Shown piece by piece: positions 1 to 7,942 of a stretch of DNA of 37,334 nucleotides. Numbering within the stretch: the first letter of the stretch is position 1; each line of letters starts with the position of its first letter. The DNA lies in the NCBI GenBank assembly GCA_044426355.1, contig JAWXUO010000017.1:1-37334 (forward strand), written 5' to 3'. Source of the stretch: CAYJLC01 sp044426355 (lineage in GTDB: Bacteria > Bacillota > Clostridia > Oscillospirales > Butyricicoccaceae). A program made the translations under genes and the position numbers. The notes under the pieces are model-generated. The model was not told where the DNA came from. It was given only the letters and a program-made list of their open reading frames with translations, and did not search any database.

Positions 1-474
1 AAGGTTGTTTAAAGCTTCGTCGCCATTTACTAATGCTATTGATAAACTATCTTTTAAAAAGTAATTATTCGTAGTGATTTTATAATTATTTGCTAGGCTC
101 ATAAGACAATAGCGTGTTATACCTGAATGGATATTTGGAAACTCGAAAATTTCTTCGGTATACTCGTTTTTAAATGCAGAACCTATTAAATCTAGTTCCC
201 CATTTTCAAGCATATTTACAGCTTTTGAATATGATGAATTTATATTACCTTCATCAATAATTACAAATTCATAGTCCCAACCTGTGTGAAGTGCTACTTG
301 CATTAAATAATCATAATTATATCCAGATAATTTTCCGTTTTCTTGCTCTATATAAAATCCCTCATCTATAATACATGCTACACGCACAACATTTGAAGCA
401 AAAACATCAACATTTAGCATTACACAAAAACAAGCTGTTAAAATTATATTTTTAAATAGTTTTTTAATATTCAT
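1..474 (-). CDS. Solute-binding (PBP2-type) sensor protein, 3' end outside window
   Basis: The reading frame is open from an ATG at 474 down to base 1, giving the first 158 residues; the C-terminus is cut off. Residues 1-30 form a signal peptide (MNIKKLFKN, a hydrophobic stretch, then a likely cut after DVFA). The mature part reads as an extracellular solute-binding family 3 domain: a VVRVACIIDEGFY strand, GYNYDYLMQVALHTGW (the usual G-Y-x-x-D-x-L...G pattern) and MLENGELDLIG. In Clostridia such domains are often the sensor half of membrane diguanylate cyclases or histidine kinases, and the divergent neighbour is a GGDEF-EAL protein, so a c-di-GMP enzyme is the favoured guess. A free amino-acid-binding protein is the alternative. 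An AAGGAAAGG ribosome binding site precedes the start. The domain call is fairly secure; the full architecture is unknown. Confidence 0.75.
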   Translation of the reverse strand, partial: MNIKKLFKNIILTACFCVMLNVDVFASNVVRVACIIDEGFYIEQENGKLSGYNYDYLMQVALHTGWDYEFVIIDEGNINSSYSKAVNMLENGELDLIGSAFKNEYTEEIFEFPNIHSGITRYCLMSLANNYKITTNNYFLKDSLSIALVNGDEALNNL

Positions 475-502
475 AAAAATACCTTTCCTTATATACTCAT
501 TC

Positions 503-531
503 ATTATATCATATAACTCTGTAAAAATCAA
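503..531 (-). promoter_or_regulatory. Promoter of the solute-binding sensor gene
   Basis: On the minus strand, TTGATT (531-526) and TATAAT (508-503) are separated by exactly 17 bases, with a TG one base before the -10 (extended -10). It lies about 30 bases upstream of the ATG at 474. The (TA)n tract begins ten bases upstream of the -35. Confidence 0.7.
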
Positions 532-539
532 GGTTTTTC

Positions 540-578
<39 letters not shown>

Positions 579-863
579 TTTTTTGCACTTTTGACTATTT
601 TTCTAAACTTTTTTCATCTTTTAGCTGTAAATTTTACAAAAAAAATTTTTTATTTTTTATTTTTATTATATAATCATGTGTTTTTTAACAAAAAACGAAC
701 AAAATAAAAAATATTTTTAATAAATAATCTAAAAATTCAAACTTTTTCTTATATTTTTTAGAAAAAACATCAAAAGTTAATATATTTGACCATAACTCTT
801 ATCAAACTTAGAATTTAAAAATGTAAATTTTTCCAAAAAAATGTTTCTTTTTGCTTAATTATA

Positions 864-872
864 TGCTATAAT
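864..872 (+). promoter_or_regulatory. Extended -10 promoter of the GGDEF-EAL gene
   Basis: TGCTATAAT is a perfect extended -10 (TATAAT at 867-872), about 41 bases before the ATG. The -35 region at 844-849 (TTTCTT) is weak, so the promoter would rely on the extended -10. The ribosome binding site AAGGAGAT is at 900-907. Confidence 0.6.
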
Positions 873-913
873 ATTGGTATATTTTATAAAAAAATCAATA
901 AGGAGATATTTTT

Positions 914-3013
914 ATGATAGAAAAATCTTATTTTGAATATATGTATGCTGATACAACAAATCCTATAGTTATTTCTGACAGAGTTACAAACGAAGTAGTT
1001 TTTATGAATAAACCTATGGAAAAATTTTTAGAAAAATTACCAGAAAATGCTTTAGGTAACACTTGTTACCAAACTATTCATCATAGTTCAACTTCTTGTG
1101 ATGCTTGTGATAAAGAGCTTATGAGTGTTGGTAAATGTTGCGAACGTTTTATATCACACGAAAGTCTTGGCACTAATTTAAAAGTTGTAACAACTATAAT
1201 CGACCTTAATGGTGAGTTATTTAATGCTTGTAAATACTTTGTATATTTGCAAGATAATCCAAACTATTCTTTTGCTGAAGCATCAGACGATTTTTTAAGA
1301 GCTGTTGCAAAAACTGATGTAGATGATGCAATAAATACTTGTTTAGAAATTGCTGGCAAGTTCTATAACGCAGAACGTAGTTATATTTTCAAAGTTAACC
1401 AAGTCGATAAAAGTTTATTTTGTCAATACGCTTGGGTAGACGAAAATGATGACCTTAATCGTGATGACGTTGCACCTGCGTCGCTTAATTTAATTTTAGA
1501 CAGGCTTGTAGCTAACGTTGATGGAATTATTGATTTTAATTATGAACGCAGTTTACCTACTTTAAATAAATTAGAACAAGTTTTTTTGGTAGAACGTAAT
1601 ATAAAAAATCTTGCTATTCGCCCTATTTATGATTCAAAGGGTGTTATAATAGCCTTTTTAGGTGTTAGTAATAGACATTTTGATAATCCACTTGATTCAA
1701 GAATACTAAAAGCTGTAGGCACGTATATTGAACAAAATGTCGAGAAATCTCGCTTAATAACAGAAATTAAAGCAAATACTGATATAGATGCACTAACTGG
1801 ACTTTTTAAACGTATAAAATACTCTCAAGTAGTTGATGATATAACTAAAAACAACCCAAAATCTATCGGTGCAATTTTTACTAATATAAACGGTCTAAAA
1901 CGTGTAAATGCAGAAGATGGATACACAGCTGGGGATAAATTAATCGCAAAATCTGCAAAATTATTACAAAAAGCTTTGCCAGATAACACTTTTTTTAGAA
2001 TTTCTGGCGATGAATTTGTTACTATCTTCGAAAATGCAACCTCGGAATATTTTGAAGAAAATGTTGCGACTTTAAGAAACGCTATAAAAAATCAAGGCGA
2101 GCATTTACTTGCAGTAGGTCATTCGTTCGAAACTGGACGAAACATTGATATTGTGCAGTTAATACATAACGCAGACACTTTAATGTATATAAACAAGCAA
2201 GAATATTATCATGCAAATCACACAAAAGCTAGTCAAAAACCATCAGATGAAGTTTTAAATGACCTTATGTATGCTATTGATAATGATGAGTTTTTAGTTT
2301 ATTTGCAACCAAAAGTTAGATTAGAAGACTCTGTTGCTGTTGGTGCAGAAGCTTTAATTAGAAGATTTAGTAAAAAAGAAAATAAAATGATTTTCCCAGA
2401 CCAATTTATATCAATCTACGAAAAAAGTTCAATAATTCGACACGTTGATATTTTTGTTTTAGAAAAAGTGTGTAAAATTCTAAAAGAATGGAAAAAAACT
2501 GGAAAAGCAATGCCTGTTTCTGTAAATTTAAGTCGTGTTACGCTAATGGAATACGATATTGTTCAAACTATAACCAATATTTGCAAAAAATTCGACCTTG
2601 ATACTAAATATATCGTTATCGAAATTACCGAGAGAATTGGACTTTTAGAAAATAATATCGCCTCAAAACTAATTACAGATTTTAAAGCACAAGGCTTCCC
2701 TCTTTCGCTCGATGATTTCGGCTGTGCATACTCAAATATAGTAACCCTTGCGAAAATTGATGTTGAAGAAGTTAAAATCGACAAAAGCTTGATTGATGAT
2801 TTATTAACTAACGAAAAAAATCGTGTAATTGTTGATAATGTCTTAAATATGTGTTCATCTTTTGAGGGTACTTATGCTGTTGCCGAAGGTATCGAAACAG
2901 AAGAACAAGCTGAGGCGTTGCGTAAATATGGTTGTATTTATGGACAAGGATATTTCTATTCTAGACCAATTCCTAACGAAGAATTTTTCGAAAAATATAT
3001 AAAAGCATCGTAA
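914..3013 (+). CDS. PAS-GAF-GGDEF-EAL c-di-GMP protein, probably a phosphodiesterase
   Basis: A 699-residue cytoplasmic protein with no signal peptide or membrane segment. Residues about 10-115 form a PAS-like domain of the Cys-rich type (C51, CDAC at 62-65, CC at 75-76). Residues about 125-280 look like a GAF domain. Residues about 285-430 are a GGDEF domain reading SGDEF (364-368). The Asp that normally binds metal is replaced (TNINGLK, N324, where DxNGLK is usual), so cyclase activity is doubtful. Residues 449-695 form an EAL domain with the catalytic set visible: EAL (479-481), VNLS, EITE, LDDFG, KIDKS, AEGIE and GQGYFYSRP. The expected reaction is hydrolysis of c-di-GMP to pGpG, with the GGDEF part possibly binding GTP as a regulator. 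It is monocistronic, with a terminator following. c-di-GMP commonly controls type IV pili, which are encoded downstream in the window, but a direct link is inference. Confidence 0.9.
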   Translation: MIEKSYFEYMYADTTNPIVISDRVTNEVVFMNKPMEKFLEKLPENALGNTCYQTIHHSSTSCDACDKELMSVGKCCERFISHESLGTNLKVVTTIIDLNGELFNACKYFVYLQDNPNYSFAEASDDFLRAVAKTDVDDAINTCLEIAGKFYNAERSYIFKVNQVDKSLFCQYAWVDENDDLNRDDVAPASLNLILDRLVANVDGIIDFNYERSLPTLNKLEQVFLVERNIKNLAIRPIYDSKGVIIAFLGVSNRHFDNPLDSRILKAVGTYIEQNVEKSRLITEIKANTDIDALTGLFKRIKYSQVVDDITKNNPKSIGAIFTNINGLKRVNAEDGYTAGDKLIAKSAKLLQKALPDNTFFRISGDEFVTIFENATSEYFEENVATLRNAIKNQGEHLLAVGHSFETGRNIDIVQLIHNADTLMYINKQEYYHANHTKASQKPSDEVLNDLMYAIDNDEFLVYLQPKVRLEDSVAVGAEALIRRFSKKENKMIFPDQFISIYEKSSIIRHVDIFVLEKVCKILKEWKKTGKAMPVSVNLSRVTLMEYDIVQTITNICKKFDLDTKYIVIEITERIGLLENNIASKLITDFKAQGFPLSLDDFGCAYSNIVTLAKIDVEEVKIDKSLIDDLLTNEKNRVIVDNVLNMCSSFEGTYAVAEGIETEEQAEALRKYGCIYGQGYFYSRPIPNEEFFEKYIKAS

Positions 3014-3043
3014 ATTATATGCATTAAGTACTACAAAAAAATT

Positions 3044-3114
3044 AAAAACTGCACTCAAATCGTTTAAATTATAGTATTATAACTATAAAATTACGAAAAG
3101 AGTGCAGTTTTTTT
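3044..3114. terminator. Terminator after the GGDEF-EAL gene
   Basis: AAAAACTGCACTC (3044-3056) pairs with GAGTGCAGTTTTT (3100-3112) and ends in a T run. The 43-base loop holds a second hairpin (TTATAGT 3069-3075 with ACTATAA 3082-3088). The A run on the left means it can also act on the minus strand. Confidence 0.75.
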
Positions 3115-3174
3115 CTTCTCCACTACTTGGGTACATATTAGGGTCAAAGTATAATTTACTAACTTTTCGCATAA

Positions 3175-3206
3175 AAATAGCACGTATATTTCAATACATG
3201 CTATTT
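3175..3206 (-). terminator. Terminator of the two-component operon
   Basis: Read on the minus strand, AAATAGCATGTAT pairs with ATACGTGCTATTT over 13 positions with one G-U pair, followed by TTTTT. It begins about 10 bases after the histidine kinase stop codon. Confidence 0.8.
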
Positions 3207-3216
3207 ATTCTAATTT

Positions 3217-4620
3217 TTAGCACAATTTAAACTTAATTTCAAAAACTGCACCGTCTTTATTATAAGCACGAATTTTACCTTTCATATAGTCTATCGCTGT
3301 TTTGCTAATCGACAAACCAAGTCCTAGATTTCCGTCTTTTCCTTTATAAAAGCGATTGAAAATATATGGTAAATCATGGATTTTAATGCCTTCACCATCA
3401 TCTTTTATTCTAATAATCGCAAAATCGTCGCTTTTAAAAATTTCTATTTGCACTTCATTTTTCGCATATCTAATGCTATTTGACAAAATATTTATAACAG
3501 CTTGAGCTAACACGCTTTCATCTACAAAAACCACAAGATTTTCATCTGTTATATCAAGTTTTATGTCAATATTTTCGCAAATTGCGTAGCCTTGCACCTT
3601 TTGCACAAACTCTTTAAGAATATTCGATAAATTTATTTGTTCAAAATTTAATACATTGTTTTCTATTCGAGAAAGCGTTAAAAGTTTATCTACTAGAACA
3701 TTTAGTCGCATACTTTCTTCTAAAATAATTCCAGCCATCTCTTTTGGATTATCAAAAATCCCTTTTTCTATGCCCTCTGCATACCCACTAATGCTCATCA
3801 AAGGTGTTCTTAGTTCATGAGATGCATTTAGCAAAAATGACTTTTGTGCAAGGTCGTATTCAAAGAGCCTTGTGCTCATTTTGTTTATAGAATTTTTTAA
3901 ATTTTTAATTTCTAAACAGTCGTCAAGCTCGTTTGTGTCTATAATATCACCACTATTAAATTTTTCTACTTTTTTAGATAAATCTACGATAGGTGTAGAC
4001 AAGCTTTTTGCAATTTTATTAGAATAAAACAACGCTATCATAGTAAAAAACGAGCATAAAAAAATTAATACAATATTTATTATCTTAATAAATTTATCTA
4101 TGTAATGACCAGATGAAATATAAACCACGATATTGTTAGTTTCTGGAACTATTTTATACAACGCATGGTACTCATTTACACCTAATTCAAAGGTTTTTAT
4201 CTCATTTTCTTGCGTTTCGCTTAAAAAATGCATAGAAAGTTTAATTATTTCGTCATTTATAAACGTAATTTTTTGGTTTTTTAATATACCTTCCGAGGTT
4301 ATTACACTTCCGTCTTCTAAAAGCAAAAACATTTCTGTATTATCATAAAATTGCGATGCCTGAATTGACGCACGAACGATTTCAAAATTTCTTATTGTTT
4401 GAAAATTTTTCTCAGAGTTATTATCTCCGTATTCTTGCGTGTTTTCATAGATAGATTTGAAAATTTCTCCTACATTATTCGCAACTTCCATAAGTTCTTT
4501 TTTTGCATTGTTTGAGGAATATATTTTAATCGTTAAATTTAAAATTAGGCATATGCTCACTGGCAATAATATTATTACGAAAAAAAATGGCTTTAAAATT
4601 TTCGATTTAAGAGTTTCCAT
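3217..4620 (-). CDS. Membrane sensor histidine kinase (OmpR-partner class)
   Basis: A class I sensor kinase of 467 residues. The chosen start is the second of two adjacent ATGs (4620, METLKSK), because GGAGG lies 6 bases upstream; an in-frame ATG at 4644 would extend it by 8 residues further into the regulator gene. A membrane segment near residues 9-30, an extracellular region to about 175 and a second membrane segment (IINIVLIFLCSFF) are followed by a HAMP-like linker. The HisKA box is NASHELRTPL with the phospho-His near residue 268. The ATPase has an N box (INILSNSIRYA), DDGEGI, FNRFYKG and GLGLSIS. It overlaps the response regulator by 14 bases, so the two are coupled. The pair diverges from an efflux operon, so an envelope-stress or drug signal is likely; the ligand is unknown. 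Confidence 0.93.
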   Translation of the reverse strand: METLKSKILKPFFFVIILLPVSICLILNLTIKIYSSNNAKKELMEVANNVGEIFKSIYENTQEYGDNNSEKNFQTIRNFEIVRASIQASQFYDNTEMFLLLEDGSVITSEGILKNQKITFINDEIIKLSMHFLSETQENEIKTFELGVNEYHALYKIVPETNNIVVYISSGHYIDKFIKIINIVLIFLCSFFTMIALFYSNKIAKSLSTPIVDLSKKVEKFNSGDIIDTNELDDCLEIKNLKNSINKMSTRLFEYDLAQKSFLLNASHELRTPLMSISGYAEGIEKGIFDNPKEMAGIILEESMRLNVLVDKLLTLSRIENNVLNFEQINLSNILKEFVQKVQGYAICENIDIKLDITDENLVVFVDESVLAQAVINILSNSIRYAKNEVQIEIFKSDDFAIIRIKDDGEGIKIHDLPYIFNRFYKGKDGNLGLGLSISKTAIDYMKGKIRAYNKDGAVFEIKFKLC

Positions 4621-5290
4621 CATTTTCCTCCAATTTAAAACCAAAACCCCATACCGAAGCTATTTTTACATTAGTATTTATAAGTTTTTTTCGTAGACGT
4701 TTAAGTACATCATCTGTCGCTCGTGTATCTGTTTCGAAATCGAATTTCCAAACATTTTTTAAAAGTTCTTCTCTCGATACTGCCCTATCGCTATTTTGAA
4801 ACATATATACCATTAATGCAAATTCTGTAGGTGTTAGGTCTAAAATTTTGTTTTTTGTTTTGCATATACGAGAATTTACGTCTATTTCAATATCCGAAAA
4901 CTGCAAAGTCGATAGCGTATCGCTACTTAAATTTATACGGCGAAAAATAGATTTAACACGAGCCACCAGTTCTAGTGGTGAAAAAGGCTTAATTAAATAA
5001 TCATCTGCACCCATAGAAATACCTATAATTCTGTCATGCTCGCTATCTTTTGCAGAAACTATAATAATAGGTACATTATGCATATTCCTTATTTCCGAAC
5101 AAATCGTTAAACCGTCTGTCCCGTCCATCATTATATCTAAAATTAGCATATCAGCAGGATTTTTATAAAATTCCTTTAATAGTTCATCTCCACTTTCGAA
5201 ATTTTTTACAAAAAAACCATCATTTTCAAGAAAACTGCTTATTAAATTGCGAATGTTTTTTTCATCATCTGCAATATAAATTTTTTTCAT
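4607..5290 (-). CDS. OmpR/PhoB-family response regulator
   Basis: 227 residues. The receiver domain (1-120) has the acidic pair ADDE (8-9), the phospho-acceptor Asp at D52 (MLILDIMMDG), VSAKD and the conserved Lys in LIKPF. The C-terminal winged helix (about 130-225) has the TPTEFALMVYM and VSREELLKNVW motifs followed by DDVLKRLRKK in the recognition region, and ends GFGFKLE. It is first gene of a two-gene operon with the histidine kinase. GAGGT sits 8 bases before the ATG. A TATAAT (5325-5320) with extended TGG lies just upstream. Four 11-base-spaced heptamers at 5361-5400, in the gap to the divergent efflux operon, are the obvious candidate target. Confidence 0.95.
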   Translation of the reverse strand: MKKIYIADDEKNIRNLISSFLENDGFFVKNFESGDELLKEFYKNPADMLILDIMMDGTDGLTICSEIRNMHNVPIIIVSAKDSEHDRIIGISMGADDYLIKPFSPLELVARVKSIFRRINLSSDTLSTLQFSDIEIDVNSRICKTKNKILDLTPTEFALMVYMFQNSDRAVSREELLKNVWKFDFETDTRATDDVLKRLRKKLINTNVKIASVWGFGFKLEENDGNS

Positions 5291-5319
5291 AATTTTACCT
5301 CAAAACATTTATTTCTGTT

Positions 5320-5328
5320 ATTATACCA
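5320..5328 (-). promoter_or_regulatory. Extended -10 promoter of the two-component operon
   Basis: On the minus strand TGGTATAAT (5328-5320) is an extended -10 about 30 bases upstream of the regulator ATG. The -35 (TATTAT, 17 bases away) is poor, fitting a promoter needing activation or relying on the extended -10. Confidence 0.6.
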
Positions 5329-5360
5329 TACTTTTTACTTTAATAATATCAAAATTTAAC

Positions 5361-5400
5361 TTGCCACTATTTTGCCACATTTTTTCCAATGATTTTCCAA
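5361..5400 (+). promoter_or_regulatory. Four direct heptamers at 11-base spacing: probable response-regulator box
   Basis: TTGCCAC (5361-5367), TTGCCAC (5372-5378), TTTCCAA (5383-5389) and TTTCCAA (5394-5400) start exactly 11 bases apart. OmpR/PhoB-family regulators bind tandem direct repeats with this helical period (the Pho box is the known example). The last heptamer ends 12 bases before a TATAAT (5413-5418) that has no recognisable -35, the classic layout of an activator-dependent promoter for the efflux operon. Confidence 0.75.
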
Positions 5401-5412
5401 TAGCCCATATAG

Positions 5413-5418
5413 TATAAT
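5413..5418 (+). promoter_or_regulatory. -10 element of the efflux operon promoter
   Basis: TATAAT at 5413-5418; the -35 position (5390-5395, TGATTT) is not a match and is overlapped by the heptamer array. A leader of about 115 bases follows before the adaptor gene. Confidence 0.6.
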
Positions 5419-5539
5419 TAAAATATGATATATAGCACTAGCTAATTTCATTAATTTGTTAAAAAGTATCTTATACTTTTGCACAAGTCGTAATTTGCAA
5501 GTAAAATTTGTTTAATTACTATAATAAACGGAGGAAAAA

Positions 5540-7243
5540 ATGACAAAAACAGTTCTAAAAAAACCTGATTTTTTATCAAAAATCAAGCTTACAAAAAAGC
5601 AAATCATCACAACGATAATAATTATCATCGCAGTACTTTTCTTAGTATCGAAATTACAAAAACCAGAAGTTAAAACTTCTATAGAATATCGTGAAGCCAC
5701 GGCTTCTATAGACTCTATAATTCAAACTCTAGACAGTTCTGGTACTATCGAAGTTTACGAAACTTTCTCGCTATCTCCAACAGTTACTGGCGATATTTTA
5801 ACTGCTAATGTAGCACTTGCAGGAGAAGTAGTTGAGGGTCAAGTTTTGTATACTATTGATAATGCAAACGCACAAACTGGCATAGATACAGCACAAACTG
5901 CACTCGAAAAACAGCAATCTTCATATCAAGATGCATTAGACGCATTAGCTGACTTAAATATTAAAGCTCCGATTAATGGTACTATTATGAATGTTTTAGT
6001 ATCTAAAGGAGATACCGTATCAAGCTCAACCGTTATTGCAAATTACACAGATTTAAGTACATTAGAAGTTTCACTTCCTTTCCACTCAGCAAATGCTAAA
6101 AATATAAGCGTTGGCGATGTAGCTTTAGTTACAGTAAACGAATTTGGCGAAGTCATAAACGGTATTGTAACTGGTGTATCAAACGGCGAATATATTTTAG
6201 ACACTGGCGTTTTAGTTTCCGAAGTATGTATCGAAGTTCAAAACCCTGGTGTTTTAACAGATAATTACACAGCGTCGGTTACTATAAACGATATGGCTTG
6301 TGCTTTAGTTGGCGATTTTACTTATAAATATAGTGGCAATATAACAGCTGGTACATCTGGCGAAATTACTTCTTTAAACATTATGAAAGGCGACTATGTT
6401 TTAAAAAACCAAGTTGTTGCAGTTGTCTTAAACGAAACTTTAAAAGATAATTTAGATGATGCTAAAAGTTCATTAGATGACGCAATTTCTAATCATCAAG
6501 ACGCATTAGATGCTTTGAATGATTACATTATAACTTCGCCTATAGACGGAACTATTTTAGAAAAAAGTTATAGCGATGGTGATACAATATCAAACGCAAA
6601 CAATACAACACTTGCTGTTGTTGCCGATATGACAAAAATGAAATTCCAAATGGTAGTCGATGAACTTAATGTTTCAAAAATCAGCTTAAATTCTCCTGTT
6701 GTCGTAACAGCTGATGCTATAGCCGATACAACATTTGATGGTTATATCGAAAGCATTAGCATGATAGGTTCGCAAAGTTCTGGTGTTACAACTTATCCTA
6801 TCGTGGTGGTTTTAGAAAATGTCGATGGTCTTCTTCCTGGAATGAATGTAACAGCAGATATTATTATAGAGCAAGCTGTAGACGAAATTGTTATACCATC
6901 TAGCTATGTATCAAGAGGTAATACAGTTTTAATATCATCTACTGACGCACAAAAATATCAAACATCAACCGATGGCACTGTAGGAACAGTTGCTCCTAGT
7001 GACATTGATGGGTATCATTATTTATATGTAGAACTTGGTATTTCAAACGGAACTTCTGTAGTTATAACAAACGGACTTTCTGAGGGAACTAAAATTTATA
7101 TGCAAGTTATTACAGTAACAACAACTGAAAGCGACACCGAAGAATTTGGACTGTCGATCCCTGGTATGTCCGACCGTGTAACTAGTAACTCCACATCTGA
7201 CCGTGTAACTAGTGGTACTACTACTTCTGGTCCTAGGGGGTAA
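5540..7243 (+). CDS. HlyD/MacA-like efflux adaptor with two tandem hairpin-lipoyl modules
   Basis: 567 residues. One N-terminal membrane anchor (about residues 20-41, a run of Ile/Val/Leu) leaves the rest outside the cell. Two similar modules follow. The first has a lipoyl half, a Gln/Ala-rich helical hairpin and a second lipoyl half (IKAPINGTIMNVLVSKGDTV). After a beta-barrel region the same order recurs, with hairpin DDAKSSLDDAISNHQDALDA and lipoyl half ITSPIDGTILEKSYSDGDTI. A barrel and membrane-proximal domain (GMNVTADIIIE, IPSSYV) end the protein, with a Ser/Thr-rich tail carrying two SDRVTS repeats. Usual MacA/HlyD adaptors have one such module and 370-400 residues. The gene is followed after 3 bases by the ABC ATPase. 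It should connect the transporter to the cell wall or capture substrate. The start has GGAGGAAAAA before the ATG. Confidence 0.88.
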   Translation: MTKTVLKKPDFLSKIKLTKKQIITTIIIIIAVLFLVSKLQKPEVKTSIEYREATASIDSIIQTLDSSGTIEVYETFSLSPTVTGDILTANVALAGEVVEGQVLYTIDNANAQTGIDTAQTALEKQQSSYQDALDALADLNIKAPINGTIMNVLVSKGDTVSSSTVIANYTDLSTLEVSLPFHSANAKNISVGDVALVTVNEFGEVINGIVTGVSNGEYILDTGVLVSEVCIEVQNPGVLTDNYTASVTINDMACALVGDFTYKYSGNITAGTSGEITSLNIMKGDYVLKNQVVAVVLNETLKDNLDDAKSSLDDAISNHQDALDALNDYIITSPIDGTILEKSYSDGDTISNANNTTLAVVADMTKMKFQMVVDELNVSKISLNSPVVVTADAIADTTFDGYIESISMIGSQSSGVTTYPIVVVLENVDGLLPGMNVTADIIIEQAVDEIVIPSSYVSRGNTVLISSTDAQKYQTSTDGTVGTVAPSDIDGYHYLYVELGISNGTSVVITNGLSEGTKIYMQVITVTTTESDTEEFGLSIPGMSDRVTSNSTSDRVTSGTTTSGPRG

Positions 7244-7246
7244 TAA

Positions 7247-7942
7247 ATGATTGAACTACAAGACATTTATAAAATATATCACGAGGGTTCAAAAGAAAAC
7301 GAAGTTCGTGCTGTTGATGGTATTTCCCTTACTATAAAAGAGGGCGAATATGTAGCAATAGTTGGCGTTTCGGGTTCTGGTAAATCTAGCCTTATGAATA
7401 TTATAGGAGCTTTAGACGTTCCAACTTATGGTACATATAAACTAAATGGCGAAGATGTATCAACTCTAAAAGATGACCAATTAGCAAGTATTAGAAATCA
7501 ATTTCTAGGGTTTATTTTTCAACAATATAATCTAATAAATAAATTAAACGTTTACGAAAATGTAGAACTTCCTTTAATTTATACAAAACTTACAGAAAAA
7601 GAACGCAAAGAACGTGTTTTAGAATCTTTAGCTAAAGTCGGTTTAGAAAATCGAATGAAACACGTACCAAATAAGCTTTCAGGTGGTCAACAACAAAGAG
7701 TATCTATCGCACGAGCTTTAGTTACCCACCCAAAAGTAATTTTAGCAGATGAACCAACAGGAGCATTAGACTCGAAAACTGGTATTGATGTTATGAATTT
7801 TATAAGACAGCTAAACGAAGAGGGCAATACTATCGTTCTTATTACCCATGATAATAATCTTGCAAAACAAGCAAAACGTGTTGTTAAAATTTTTGATGGT
7901 AAGATTGTGTCTGACACAAGTGGTGAAGCTTATGATGCTTAG
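7247..7942 (+). CDS. MacB/LolD-type ABC transporter ATP-binding protein
   Basis: 231 residues, the normal length for this family. Visible motifs are Walker A (GVSGSGKSS, about 39-47), Q loop (FIFQQYNLI), ABC signature (LSGGQQQR), Walker B with D loop (VILADEPTGALDSKTG) and the H loop (LITHDNN). It powers the permease encoded next, in a MacAB-like exporter of antimicrobial compounds, peptides or lipids. The ribosome binding site AGGGGG overlaps the end of the adaptor gene, and the 3' end overlaps the permease start by 11 bases, so the proteins are made in a coupled way. Confidence 0.95.
   Translation: MIELQDIYKIYHEGSKENEVRAVDGISLTIKEGEYVAIVGVSGSGKSSLMNIIGALDVPTYGTYKLNGEDVSTLKDDQLASIRNQFLGFIFQQYNLINKLNVYENVELPLIYTKLTEKERKERVLESLAKVGLENRMKHVPNKLSGGQQQRVSIARALVTHPKVILADEPTGALDSKTGIDVMNFIRQLNEEGNTIVLITHDNNLAKQAKRVVKIFDGKIVSDTSGEAYDA

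Noticed and set aside
7848..7931. Upstream extension of the MacB-type permease gene to an ATG at 7848
   Set aside because: It would overlap the ATPase gene by 95 bases, has no ribosome binding site, and adds residues unlike the family's N-terminus.
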